Shown here piece after piece: positions 9,175-17,764 of a DNA stretch of 64,000 bases; within the stretch, counting starts at the first letter, position 1, and each line of letters begins with the position of its first letter. The notes under the pieces were generated by a model, which saw only the letters and a list, made by a program, of their open reading frames with translations, made no database searches and was not told where the DNA came from. Made by a program: the position numbers and the translations under genes. This stretch comes from Paenibacillus sp. FSL K6-1330 (GTDB taxonomy: Bacteria > Bacillota > Bacilli > Paenibacillales > Paenibacillaceae): positions 579,001 through 643,000 of the forward strand of contig NZ_CP150269.1 in the NCBI RefSeq assembly GCF_037976825.1. The letters run 5' to 3'.

Positions 9175-10094
9175 TTAACTAGCAAGCAGATGGCCTCTGA
9201 ATTCGTCAGGGGTCATCTTTTTTAATGTCCATTGGTATCGCTCAGCATTGTAGTAACTTATGTAATCAGCAACACGCGTCCTGACTTCATGAATGGATTC
9301 ACAATCCGTAAAATCAACCTCATCTTTCATATGACCGAAGAATGATTCCATGGGGGCGTTATCCCAGCAGTTCCCACGGCGTGACATGGATTGCTTCATG
9401 CCGTTCCTGGCAATGAACAACTGTGTTTTAGGGTGGAGTGCAATATGGCTTCTGGATGCATGTTACCATCTAGTCGCGCTAGTAGACGTTGAAGTGTCCG
9501 TTCGACTAGTGAGAGTTCAAGCGTGGCCCCAACGCACTCGGCGAGGATTTGCCTAGTAGCTCCATCCTTGATGCAGGAAAGATAGGCCCATTGTCCGTTT
9601 CCATATCGCAGATAGGTAATATCAGTTAGAAACACTTTCTCAGGCTCTCCTTGGTCAAACTGCCGCTGAAGCAGATTCGGACAGGTCTTGTGTTCATGTG
9701 TAGCTTTTGCCATCCTACGGTATGGATTCGCTTGACGGATCGTTGCGACCAAGCCAGCTTTGCGCATAAGACGGCGGATCTTCTTGTGATTCATGACAAC
9801 ACCACTTATTTGCTCAAGTCGCATCTTAATCACGAGTGCGCCTGCCTTACCATTAAGGGCCTCAAAGTGCTGCTTGATGAGGAGAATGTCCTGCTCGTCC
9901 GCTGCCATACGAACCTGACGCTTCTCCTCGGCTGCAATCCATCTGTAATAACCGCTTGGACTTACAGTGACGAGCCTACACAAATAACGAGTCATACGCT
10001 TCATTCCATATGCACGAATCGTGCGATAAATGAGCTCGTAACGCTCGGAGGGCTTTAGTGTTTCTTCTGCCTTTCGAGCGCTTCGAGCTTTTTT
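9175..10094 (-). pseudogene. IS3 transposase orfB, broken
   Basis: DDE integrase-type catalytic part of the transposase. The first part (down to 9396) contains the first catalytic Asp in FLTDITYL. The second part (9420-9175) contains QSMSRRGNCWDNAPMESFFGH with the catalytic Glu. Between them the frame shifts, and the usual HSDQGxHYT segment with the second catalytic Asp is missing: ILHS runs directly into the HPKTQLF frame. A short deletion therefore removed an active-site residue and shifted the frame. Upstream it is open to the slippery heptamer, so it would have been made as an OrfAB fusion by -1 frameshifting. Confidence 0.88.
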
Positions 10095-10483
10095 AGCAAG
10101 TCCACCTGCGCTTCAAGCAATTTAATCTTAGCTTTTGCTCGTTTTAATTCGTCCTCCGCCGATAGCTCGCCAAGTGGTTTTCGCCCTACACTTCCCTTAC
10201 CTCGTCGTTCTATGGCAAGTCCTTCTTCACCGTACAAGTCGAAGGTGTCACGCCAACGCTTCAGGCTATGTTTGGGCTTCTTATGACCAATGTCGTCTAG
10301 GTCGAACCCAGCCCGAATGAAGATTTCTGAAGGTGTTTGCCCCTCCTTGTAGGCTCGCAGCGCCGCACGTTTGAACTCAGATGTATACGTAATGGCAGAT
10401 TCAGTTACGTGCTGCACATTGGGGTTTCTCTCCAATTTTCTCATCTGCTCTATTGTAAAAACTGCTCGTTTCAATTTTCCCAT
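10055..10483 (-). CDS. IS3 transposase orfA (DNA-binding part)
   Basis: Small helix-turn-helix protein (142 aa from the ATG at 10483; in-frame ATGs at 10489 and 10501 are alternatives). It carries SEFKRAALRAYKEGQTPSEI-type recognition helices and a C-terminal leucine-rich helix (LLEAQVDLLKKLEAL), as in OrfA of IS150-like elements. AGGGG lies 10 bases before the chosen ATG. The slippery A AAA AAG lies at the LKK codons near the end. It appears intact, unlike orfB. Confidence 0.85.
   Translation of the reverse strand: MGKLKRAVFTIEQMRKLERNPNVQHVTESAITYTSEFKRAALRAYKEGQTPSEIFIRAGFDLDDIGHKKPKHSLKRWRDTFDLYGEEGLAIERRGKGSVGRKPLGELSAEDELKRAKAKIKLLEAQVDLLKKLEALERQKKH
10088..10094 (-). promoter_or_regulatory. 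-1 ribosomal frameshift site of IS3
   Basis: On the minus strand the heptamer A AAA AAG is in the orfA zero frame. Slipping back one base joins orfA to the open orfB frame (K-K-A-R-S-A-R...). Known mechanism in this IS family. Confidence 0.75.
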
Positions 10484-10631
10484 CTTCATCTCGCCCCTCA
10501 TCTTATACCTTGATTAAAACACAAGTGACCCACAAGAGGGTCACTTTTTTAAAGTGTCCTTCTTATGGGTCACAGTTCAAAGGATGAGCATGGGCTGCTT
10601 TTTTATTACCTCATTATATAGAAGAAAAAAT

Positions 10632-11462
10632 TCAGCGGGGGCCTTTTGCTTGTTCCGGCCTGGCTGGTACCGTTGCCGTTGCCCGGAACTTGACCGGGGA
10701 CACGCCGTAGTTGGCCCGGAATACCCGGTGAAAATAGGAATAGCTAGCAAAGCCGCAGGTTTCCGCGATTTCCTCCAGCGTCATGGTGCTGTATTTCATG
10801 CGCTCGACGGCTGCATTCAACCTAATCTCCAGGGCGTACTGGATCATGGTTTTCCCATAATACTCCTTAAACAGTTTAACGGCACGGGATAAACTGAGTC
10901 CCACATGGGAAGCAGCCTCCTCCAGCTTGAAGGTGATGGTGGCATGTTCCTCTACGAATCGCTTCAGCCGCAGGGCGGTAAAGGCAAGACGATCGGTCGG
11001 CTTGATCTCGGTAATGGCCCGGTCCAGGCAGAGGCAGAGACTCCGCAGCAGGTAGTCGGTCAGCTCCCCGATTTCCCCCTCAAGTCCGCGCCGCTTCTCC
11101 AGCAGCATCTGTCTCCACAGGCCCAGCAAATGATCGTCGAGCCCGACATGGCTGACGACAGGGCGGGGGATGCGGTTCCACCAATCATCAATCCAGGAGC
11201 CATCGCAAAATATAAAATAATCCCCGCTGGACACGCGGCCATCCTCGCCGTCTTCCTTCACCCGCAGCTCGTATTCATCGCCGGGCTTCAGCAGCAGCAG
11301 GTCGCCTGCCTGCACGTGGTGCTCGATGCCGTTGCAGTAGATTTCGCAGGAGCCTTCGGTTTGGAGACGGAACAGATAGGTCGTCAAGCCACCCCGATGG
11401 CTGTTGCTGAACTGCTGAAAGTGATAGGAATAGTCGCAGATGAGCAACCTTGCTTCCATCAT
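10632..11462 (-). CDS. AraC family regulator
   Basis: One-component regulator (276 aa) with a cupin-like ligand-binding half (about residues 5-160, GDLLLLKPGDEY) and two C-terminal AraC helix-turn-helices (about 185-262, ending YFHRVFRANYGVSPVKFR). The ATG at 11462 has GGGGG 8 bases upstream; the frame extends to 11501 without another binding site. It is divergent from the isomerase/dehydrogenase pair at 11599-13417, with a 136-bp shared control region, so it probably regulates that pair. Confidence 0.88.
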   Translation of the reverse strand: MMEARLLICDYSYHFQQFSNSHRGGLTTYLFRLQTEGSCEIYCNGIEHHVQAGDLLLLKPGDEYELRVKEDGEDGRVSSGDYFIFCDGSWIDDWWNRIPRPVVSHVGLDDHLLGLWRQMLLEKRRGLEGEIGELTDYLLRSLCLCLDRAITEIKPTDRLAFTALRLKRFVEEHATITFKLEEAASHVGLSLSRAVKLFKEYYGKTMIQYALEIRLNAAVERMKYSTMTLEEIAETCGFASYSYFHRVFRANYGVSPVKFRATATVPARPEQAKGPR

Positions 11463-11598
11463 GGTAACAACCCCCAGTAAAAATATAAGCAGATAGTTCA
11501 TGTTGCAGCAATATTGTTTATGTTCATTTTAGCCTATTTGCATGTATGATAGTAGCAGATAGAGCAGTAACTCATTTTTGGAATCGAGGTGCGCTATA

Positions 11599-12372
11599 AT
11601 GAGAAGAATGAACATTGGTTTGCAAATGTATACGCTGCGCGATGAGACAGCACAGGATTTCCGCGGTACGCTTCGCAAAGTGGCTGAATTAGGTTATGAA
11701 GGGGTGGAATTCGCAGGGTATGGAGACATTCCAGCCGAGGAAATGAAAACGCTTCTTCAAGAACTTGGCCTGAAAGCGATCGGCAGTCACGTAGGCCTGC
11801 ACCTTCTTCGTGCAGATCTGCAGAAGGAAATTGATTACCTGAAAACCATTGGCGCTAAATATATGATGTGTCCATATGTGGCCGAAGAAGATCGTAAAGA
11901 TGCCGAGGATTGGAAGAACCTCTTCTCCTTCCTGGAGGAAGTAGGGGCCGAAGCCCGCAAGCAGGGACTGATCTTTGGATACCATAACCATGCATTCGAA
12001 TTCGAAACCGAGGTCGATGGCCAGTTTGTCTTTGATGCGATGTATTCCGCAACGACGCCGGAAGCTGTGCAAGTGGAGATGGACGTATGCTGGGTACAAT
12101 TCGCCGGACAAGATCCGCTCACCTACATTCCGAAATACGCTGGACGTCTTCCGCTGCTTCACCTGAAAGACTTCAGCAAGGATGCGGAAGGCAACATGAA
12201 AACGCTGGAGCTGAGCCAAGGGTCGGTTAACCTGCCGGGCGTCATTCAGGCTGCATCCGATGCAGGCACGGAATGGCTGATCGTCGAGCAGGACGTATGT
12301 CAGAATCCGCCGCTGCAAAGTGTGGAGAACAGTATGAACTGGCTGAAGCAGAACTATCTGAACCAATTTTAA
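11599..12372 (+). CDS. Sugar phosphate isomerase/epimerase family
   Basis: TIM-barrel protein (257 aa) of the xylose-isomerase-like/IolE superfamily. It starts MRRMNIGLQMYTLRDE. Metal-ligand-type segments include YHNHAFEFE, VEMDVCWV, LLHLKDF and LIVEQD, so a divalent metal site is likely. Start ATG 11599 has GAGGT 8 bases upstream; a TTG at 11578 is weaker. It is 25 bp from a Gfo/Idh/MocA dehydrogenase, a pairing common in cyclitol or modified-sugar catabolism. The exact substrate is unknown. Confidence 0.88.
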   Translation: MRRMNIGLQMYTLRDETAQDFRGTLRKVAELGYEGVEFAGYGDIPAEEMKTLLQELGLKAIGSHVGLHLLRADLQKEIDYLKTIGAKYMMCPYVAEEDRKDAEDWKNLFSFLEEVGAEARKQGLIFGYHNHAFEFETEVDGQFVFDAMYSATTPEAVQVEMDVCWVQFAGQDPLTYIPKYAGRLPLLHLKDFSKDAEGNMKTLELSQGSVNLPGVIQAASDAGTEWLIVEQDVCQNPPLQSVENSMNWLKQNYLNQF

Positions 12373-12397
12373 TCTAGGAGCACAAAGGAGACTTTCA

Positions 12398-13417
12398 ATG
12401 AGTAAAATTAAAGTGGCTGTGTTTGGCTGCGGCGCAATCGCCCAGCGCAGACATATTCCTGAATACGCGAACAATGCTAACGTGGAGCTGGTTGCTTTTG
12501 CCGATCCGGTAAAGGAACGCGCCGAAGAAATGGCAGCCCAATATGGCGGTAAAGCTTATACAGACTATCAAGAACTGCTGAAGAACGAGAAGCTCGATGC
12601 TGTTAGCGTATGTACGCCGAACTATCTGCATGCCCCAATGAGCATCGCGGCTGCGAATGCCGGTCTTCATGTGCTGGTGGAGAAGCCGATGGCAACAACG
12701 GCTGAAGAAGGAGAGCAAATGATCGAGGCAGCCCGCAAAAATGGGGTTTACCTGATGGTAGGCCACAACCAGCGTCTCATGCCTCCGCACGTGAAAGCGA
12801 AGGAAATCCTGGATTCCGGCAAGCTCGGCAAGGTGCTTACCTTCCGTACTTCCTTCGGCCACGGCGGTCCGGAGAGCTGGAGCCTCGATGGTCGCGACAG
12901 CTGGTTCTTCCGCAAAGAAGAAGCGATTATGGGCGCTATGGGTGACCTCGGCGTGCATAAATCCGACTTTATCCGTTATTTGCTGAACGATGAAATCGCG
13001 GAAGTGGCGGGTTTCATCGGAACGGTTCATAAAGACGGAACCGATGTGGACGACAACGCGACTTGCATCGTTCGCATGAAGAGCGGGGCCGTAGGCACAC
13101 TGATGGCGAGCTGGACGCATTACAGAGCCGGCGATAACGGAACGGTATTATGGTGCGAGAAGGGCGCCATGATGATCGGTACCGTTAACGGTGATGAAGT
13201 GGTTGTTGAGCTGACCGACGGTACGGTGGAAACCTACAAGGTCGGCGCCATGGCAACCAATGAGAAGCAGGTTCCGAGCGGCGTCATCGACGCTTTTGTC
13301 GAATCCATTCTTACGAATACGCCTCCAAGCATTTCCGGTGAGGAAGGACTGCGTTCCTTGAACGTGATCCTGGGTGCATTCGAATCCCAAGAGACCGGTA
13401 AAATTGTGAAGCTGTAA
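12398..13417 (+). CDS. Gfo/Idh/MocA family oxidoreductase
   Basis: NAD(P)-dependent sugar or cyclitol dehydrogenase (339 aa). The Rossmann domain spans about residues 1-125 with the VFGCGAIAQRRHIP nucleotide loop and the catalytic-type EKPMATT motif. The C-terminal domain holds the GDLGVHKSDFIRYL helix with the conserved His. It follows the isomerase at 25 bp with its own AAAGGAG site. A terminator at 13432-13458 ends the unit. Confidence 0.92.
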   Translation: MSKIKVAVFGCGAIAQRRHIPEYANNANVELVAFADPVKERAEEMAAQYGGKAYTDYQELLKNEKLDAVSVCTPNYLHAPMSIAAANAGLHVLVEKPMATTAEEGEQMIEAARKNGVYLMVGHNQRLMPPHVKAKEILDSGKLGKVLTFRTSFGHGGPESWSLDGRDSWFFRKEEAIMGAMGDLGVHKSDFIRYLLNDEIAEVAGFIGTVHKDGTDVDDNATCIVRMKSGAVGTLMASWTHYRAGDNGTVLWCEKGAMMIGTVNGDEVVVELTDGTVETYKVGAMATNEKQVPSGVIDAFVESILTNTPPSISGEEGLRSLNVILGAFESQETGKIVKL

Positions 13418-13431
13418 TATGATATTCAGGG

Positions 13432-13458
13432 AGAGCCGTCTGCGGACGGCTCTTTTTC
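13432..13458. terminator. Bidirectional terminator
   Basis: AGAGCCGTC/GACGGCTCT stem with a TGCG loop and T run on the plus strand. It lies between convergent genes ending at 13417 and 13487. Confidence 0.85.
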
Positions 13459-13486
13459 TGTTGTGTGTGGAGCACCCTTGTACAGC

Positions 13487-14776
13487 TTAAAAACGAACCA
13501 GATTGTTGATTCGGACAGGCATGCCGGTTGCGATGGCGCGGTTGGCTGCAATTCCTGTCAGTATGGATCTCGCTCCATCGATATGGTTGGCCGCACGGGC
13601 GTACGGATCTTCCACGGGCTCTCCGAACAAATCATTCAGAAGAACCGGGTCGCCTCCACCATGCCCGCCTTTTTTCTCTTCGACATGAACCTCATAAGGG
13701 GCATCCAACATTGGAAGCACCCGCAGCGTTTTTCCGATTAACGCGCCTTCCTGATTCTTGTCGCCCAGCGAATTCACGTAGGATTGTTCAACAATGTTCA
13801 TCTCGATCCGGCCTTTGGTGCCGTTAATTGCGATGCGATAGCCTTCCCACGGCTGATAGGCCACCAGTGAATACGTTAAAATGGCTTTGTTCTGATACCG
13901 CACGAGAACGCCCATCGTATCTTCAATATTAATGCCGTCGCCGAAAACGCTCTGGTCCCGCTGATAGCCATCTTCCGGCTCAGCATCCAGATACATGGCT
14001 TTGAGATGCGCATCGGAATCCAGATGGAGCGCGAAAGGATCCTCCTTCGCAACCTGGTTGCCGGTGGCACGATTGTAAAATTGCGTTACGCCCCGTGTTT
14101 CGGCATTCTCTCTACCATAGTACATGAGATCTCCAAATGCGAAAACGGTTTCAGGATGCGAGCCGATCCAGAAATTGACTAAGTCGAAGTGATGGGTGGA
14201 TTTATGGACGAGCAGTCCGCCGCTGTTCCGCTTGTCCCGGTGCCAACGCCGGAAGTAATCCGCTCCGTGGCGGGTATTCAGCAGCCATTCGAAGTGAACC
14301 GAGGTCACCTGGCCGATGGTATCATTCATGATTAGCTCCCGTACCTTGGTATGATGGGGAGCGTAACGGTAGTTAAAGGTGACCCTGATATTTTGTCCGG
14401 TCCGCTTGACGGCATCCAGGATGGCTTGGCATTTCTCCTCGTCGATCGTTATTGGCTTCTCGGTCACGACATCGCATCCAAGCTCCATCGCGCGGATAAT
14501 GTACTTGTGATGGGTCCGGTCGATGCTCGTGACAATGACGAAGTCGGGCTTCTCGTTCTCGATCATCTGGTCGAATTGGTCCGCGGTGTATGTAGGCACC
14601 TCGGCGTATTTATATTTTTCCCGCAGCAGCTGATTCGCGTAATTCATGCGAGTCTGGTTGATATCGCAAAAGGCAGCAAGCTCGGATCTGTCACGGAAAT
14701 TCTGGGCCAGAGCGCCATAAAAAAATTCGGCTCGGCCGCCGGTTCCGACCAATACATAGCGTTTCTTGTCACTCAT
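13487..14776 (-). CDS. Gfo/Idh/MocA family oxidoreductase, long form
   Basis: NAD(P)-dependent dehydrogenase family member (429 aa, about 90 longer than the neighbour at 12398). The N-terminal Rossmann motif is VLVGTGGRAEFF; the EKPIT motif and the HKSTHHFDLVNFWIG helix mark the active site. Insertions in the C-terminal half account for the extra length. The start ATG at 14776 follows GGGAGGCGATAG. It is divergent from an AraC regulator at 14902, which may control it. The substrate cannot be inferred. Confidence 0.9.
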   Translation of the reverse strand: MSDKKRYVLVGTGGRAEFFYGALAQNFRDRSELAAFCDINQTRMNYANQLLREKYKYAEVPTYTADQFDQMIENEKPDFVIVTSIDRTHHKYIIRAMELGCDVVTEKPITIDEEKCQAILDAVKRTGQNIRVTFNYRYAPHHTKVRELIMNDTIGQVTSVHFEWLLNTRHGADYFRRWHRDKRNSGGLLVHKSTHHFDLVNFWIGSHPETVFAFGDLMYYGRENAETRGVTQFYNRATGNQVAKEDPFALHLDSDAHLKAMYLDAEPEDGYQRDQSVFGDGINIEDTMGVLVRYQNKAILTYSLVAYQPWEGYRIAINGTKGRIEMNIVEQSYVNSLGDKNQEGALIGKTLRVLPMLDAPYEVHVEEKKGGHGGGDPVLLNDLFGEPVEDPYARAANHIDGARSILTGIAANRAIATGMPVRINNLVRF

Positions 14777-14901
14777 CTCTATCGCCTCCCTGAATATAGC
14801 TATAGCCTATAACAAGGAAGCACTTCTTTCGCCGCATTTTATGCGCAATCGCTTTCAAATACCGCTTATTTTGCTATAATCCAAGCAAAGGGGGCAGCGA
14901 C

Positions 14902-15768
14902 ATGACGAAGCCGTTTCGAGCGGACTACCACGATCCCAGCGGATATTTGGACATTGAATATGACCGCCGCATTGGATATTTCTCCATGACGGTTGACCAT
15001 CTTCATGATCATTACGAGTTGTACTACCTGTTATCGGGTGAGCGCATATACTTCATTAAGGATCGTTCCTACCGGATCAGAGCCGGGGATCTCGTTTTCG
15101 TGGACCGGAATGCCGTTCATAAGACGCTAGACAGCGGCCGGCCCGATCATGACCGGGTTGTCCTTTATATAAGTCCGGAGTTATTTGCGGAATTGACCGT
15201 ATCACCCGACCTGGCCGAAGGACTGAAGGAGCCGTTCGGCTGGGATGTTCCGATTCTAAGGCTTCCTTCACCGGGATGTGAAGTCATGGAGCGAATGGTC
15301 GGTGAAATGGTGGAGGAGATGGTCCGTCCCCAGGCGGGAAGCAGCTGGCTGCTGCGGCACCGGACGGTTGAATTGCTGCTCTTCGCCTACCGTAACCGGC
15401 ATCTGGGAACGGTTCGCTCCGCCGATACCGAGCCGGTTCTTCATCCGAAGACCCAGGCGGTCGTCCGGTATCTTAACGACAACTACCAGAAGGCCTTAAC
15501 GCTGCCCGAGATAGCGGAGGCGTTCCGAATCAGTCCGCACTATCTCAGCCGGCTGTTCAAACAGACAACGGGGTTTACCTTTAGCGATTATCTTAATCTG
15601 CTTCGGGTCAAGGAAGCGCAGCGGCTGTTGCGGGAGAGTGATGATCCCATCACGGATATCGCCATGCGCTCGGGATTCAGTAACTTCTCCCACTTTGGTA
15701 AGATGTTCAAGCGGGCGGTTCAGATGTCGCCGAGGCAATATCGGCAGCAGTATCGAATGCGAAGTTAG
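14902..15768 (+). CDS. AraC family regulator with cupin domain
   Basis: One-component regulator (288 aa). An N-terminal cupin (about 25-110, HDHYELYYLLSGE and RAGDLVFVDRNAVH) binds the effector. Two AraC helix-turn-helices occupy about 185-285 (SPHYLSRLFKQTTGF; FSHFGKMFKRAVQMSPRQYR). AAAGGGGGC lies before the ATG. Divergent from the long dehydrogenase at 13487-14776, its likely target. A cre-like sequence on the minus strand (14844-14857) lies in the shared intergenic region. Confidence 0.9.
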   Translation: MTKPFRADYHDPSGYLDIEYDRRIGYFSMTVDHLHDHYELYYLLSGERIYFIKDRSYRIRAGDLVFVDRNAVHKTLDSGRPDHDRVVLYISPELFAELTVSPDLAEGLKEPFGWDVPILRLPSPGCEVMERMVGEMVEEMVRPQAGSSWLLRHRTVELLLFAYRNRHLGTVRSADTEPVLHPKTQAVVRYLNDNYQKALTLPEIAEAFRISPHYLSRLFKQTTGFTFSDYLNLLRVKEAQRLLRESDDPITDIAMRSGFSNFSHFGKMFKRAVQMSPRQYRQQYRMRS

Positions 15769-15823
15769 AGGGATATGGCTATGTCTTCTTTCTGGCTCAC
15801 TAGAAAAAGCTGAATTGAAATAG

Positions 15824-16009
15824 ATAGTCTCTATTTTACTACAGCGAGGAGCTAGCCCTGATTTTGTGTATGACTCAGATTTTCTGCGCTTCCTGCCGAA
15901 TGAGGCCGCGCAGCGTGCGTATTGCATCAATGAAAAAGATTATGCGCGTGCCGTCGCGCCTATTCGAGAGTCTGTTATTTTTGGGCCCCTTTCGGGTACG
16001 GGAGCATGA
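15824..16009 (+). pseudogene. Possible 3' gene fragment, unrecognised
   Basis: A frame without start codon or ribosome binding site reads ...SPDFVYDSDFLRFLPNEAAQ...INEKDYARAVAPIRESVIF... to a TGA at 16007. Its composition and codon use look like a real protein, and a terminator follows 62 bp later. It may be the tail of a deleted gene. I do not recognise the family; chance remains possible. Confidence 0.3.
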
Positions 16010-16070
16010 CAACCAATCAACTCTATGCGAGAAGGGGTAATAGAGGCTGTAGCCCTAGTCCCTAATAGAG

Positions 16071-16117
16071 GCACCACATTCATCGAATTGGATCAGCCCG
16101 TGACTGTGGTGCTTTTT
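16071..16117 (+). terminator. Terminator-like hairpin
   Basis: GCACCACA pairs with TGTGGTGC (loop about 26 bases), followed by TTTTT. It lies after the possible gene fragment and before the UvrC-like gene. Confidence 0.6.
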
Positions 16118-16193
16118 GGTGTGCATATGGTATCTTGGAATTGAACGGAAAACGCCATGTTTAATAGATTCGTTGAGAGGATCGACAGTCAAA

Positions 16194-17300
16194 ATGAAAA
16201 CAAAAATACAAGAGTTGCCGCTGTCGCCGGGCGTATATCTCATGAGAGATTCGCGGGGAACGGTCATTTACGTTGGCAAATCCAAAAGTCTCAAGAAGAG
16301 AGTGCAGTCGTATTTTTACAACAATAAATCGCACTCCCCAAAAGTGAAGAAGCTGGTTCAGCATATCAAAGACCTGGAGCATATCGTCACCGACACGGAG
16401 TTTGAGGCGTTCATGCTGGAATGCAGGCTCATTCAGGACTTAAAGCCGATGTATAACCGCAAGATGAAAAATCCGCTAGGTTATAGTTATATCGTATTGC
16501 GGCAAAAGCGAGATTGGCGATGGCTGGAAATTACAGATACACTGGATGAAGGTGGTCACGACTGCTCTCGTTTTTTCGGCCCCTATACAGCCAGCAGACA
16601 TAGTCTTGAACATGCAGTGCAAAAGGTTAAGGAATGCTGTAAAATCGCCTGTAATCATACACCTGCCGCTTCTTCGGCAAATACTCCCTGCTTAAATTAT
16701 TCGATTGGCCTCTGTCTTGGTAAGTGTCTTGGCGGCGAAACCGGGCGGCAATTTGATGAAATCATGGATCGATTCATTGCTCTGCTTCAGGGGGACGACC
16801 GAAGTTTATATGATGAAATGGAGCGCAACATGCTCGACGCCGCAGAGCGTTTCGATTTTGAGCAGGCTGCAAAATACAGGGACGGCATGGAGGCGGTGAA
16901 CTTTCTCTTAAGTAAACGGCATGTGATCGAGTTCGCTGAAGAGAATCACAGCATCGTTGTCTACGAGTATCTAGACGAAGATACGATCAAGTTATTTCTG
17001 ATTAAGGGGAACGTTGTGCTGCACAGCGAGCGATGCTCTGTGGCTACCACAGTGGACATGGAATCGTTGAGGCAGAGGGTCAAAGCCTTGATTCTCAGCT
17101 ATTTCACGAGGGATATGGAATGCGATGCTACCGAGGTTACCCGGGAAGATATCGATGCTGCACAAATCATCTACAGCTATTTGCAGAGCAGTGCCTGCAG
17201 CTATCTTGTTCTTCAGGATTCATGGATCGAAGAGGGTGGGGAGCCTGATATGGAGGCTGCACTGCGGAATTTTTTGAATAACTATGTTGTGTCATCTTAA
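16194..17300 (+). CDS. UvrC-like GIY-YIG nuclease, Cho-like
   Basis: Short UvrC homologue (368 aa against about 590-610 for UvrC). The N-terminal GIY-YIG domain (about 10-95) has the Tyr and Gly-rich elements PGVYLMRD and VIYVGKSKSLKKRV plus the Glu helix. The middle carries a cysteine-rich segment (CCKIACNH...CLNYSIGLCLGKC) and a UVR helix (about 200-235, DAAERFDFEQAAKYRD), a UvrB-contact type motif. The C-terminal RNase-H-like nuclease and helix-hairpin-helix of UvrC are missing. This layout recalls E. coli Cho, which cuts only the 3' side of a lesion. Start ATG 16194 behind GAGAGG; a frame upstream to 16116 lacks a binding site. Confidence 0.82.
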   Translation: MKTKIQELPLSPGVYLMRDSRGTVIYVGKSKSLKKRVQSYFYNNKSHSPKVKKLVQHIKDLEHIVTDTEFEAFMLECRLIQDLKPMYNRKMKNPLGYSYIVLRQKRDWRWLEITDTLDEGGHDCSRFFGPYTASRHSLEHAVQKVKECCKIACNHTPAASSANTPCLNYSIGLCLGKCLGGETGRQFDEIMDRFIALLQGDDRSLYDEMERNMLDAAERFDFEQAAKYRDGMEAVNFLLSKRHVIEFAEENHSIVVYEYLDEDTIKLFLIKGNVVLHSERCSVATTVDMESLRQRVKALILSYFTRDMECDATEVTREDIDAAQIIYSYLQSSACSYLVLQDSWIEEGGEPDMEAALRNFLNNYVVSS

Positions 17301-17308
17301 TGATCATG

Positions 17309-17336
17309 AACCGGGTTGCTACAGCCCGGTTTTTTA
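17309..17336 (+). terminator. Rho-independent terminator
   Basis: AACCGGG/CCCGGTT stem and TTTTTT run directly after the UvrC-like gene. Confidence 0.85.
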
Positions 17337-17388
17337 TTATCAATAAATTTCCAACCTTCTAAACTCAAGATGAGTTGGATCTCATTTC

Positions 17389-17425
17389 AAAAAGACGTTC
17401 CCGAATGATCAAGGGACGTCTTTTT
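17389..17425. terminator. Bidirectional terminator hairpin
   Basis: AAAAAGACGT-CCC pairs with GGG-ACGTCTTTTT (one bulged T), flanked by A and T runs, so it can work in both directions. Confidence 0.75.
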
Positions 17426-17427
17426 GT

Positions 17428-17580
17428 GTCTCGTTTATCTGTGAATTCCAGACGGAGGAATTGCAAGCACAGCATCATCGCATTCAAGAACTGCCGCAGT
17501 CGATCGTATCGGAATAAATCGCCAAAGTCATAGACCGATCCGACATGAAATCGATTGCCTTCCATCTATTGCCAAAATGA
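17428..17580 (+). pseudogene. Possible degraded gene fragment
   Basis: One frame reads ...FQTEELQAQHHRIQELPQSIVSE, then a TAA at 17515-17517, then IAKVIDRSDMKSIAFHLLPK and TGA. The helical, charged first part and the in-frame continuation after one stop look like the tail of a decayed gene. No start or ribosome binding site. Unrecognised, low certainty. Confidence 0.25.
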
Positions 17581-17764
17581 TATTATATTATTACACTCGC
17601 GTTAGAGAATTGATGTAATCCCTGTTTTTTACGAGAGCTGATTTCTCAATTAAATCAAACTCTTTTAAAAAAAATCCGAAGTTTTGTTCAATTCATGAGT
17701 GCCGCAGGCATCTTCTTCTATAGGACCATAAATAACCGATCAAGAGAGGAGGAAGGGGAGATTT

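Larger units (their letters stand above)
9128..10579. mobile_element. IS3-family insertion sequence, inactive
   Basis: A 1452-bp element bounded by perfect 13-bp inverted repeats TGAACTGTGACCC (9128-9140) and its complement (10567-10579), with TG...CA ends and a 4-bp AAGG target duplication (9124-9127 and 10580-10583). It carries two overlapping minus-strand reading frames typical of the family. An A AAA AAG slippery heptamer (plus-strand CTTTTTT at 10088-10094) lies near the end of orfA, as in the IS150 subgroup. OrfB is broken (see its entry), so the copy cannot make a full transposase. Confidence 0.92.
15769..16193. other. Intergenic region with possible gene remnant
   Basis: 425 bp without an intact gene. 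It holds a coding-like open stretch (15824-16009) and a terminator (16071-16117), described separately. Confidence 0.5.
17301..17764. other. Intergenic region, 464 bp
   Basis: Holds two terminators (17309-17336 and 17389-17425), a possible degraded gene fragment (about 17428-17580), then AT-rich sequence that probably contains the promoter of the sigma-factor operon. Confidence 0.5.
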
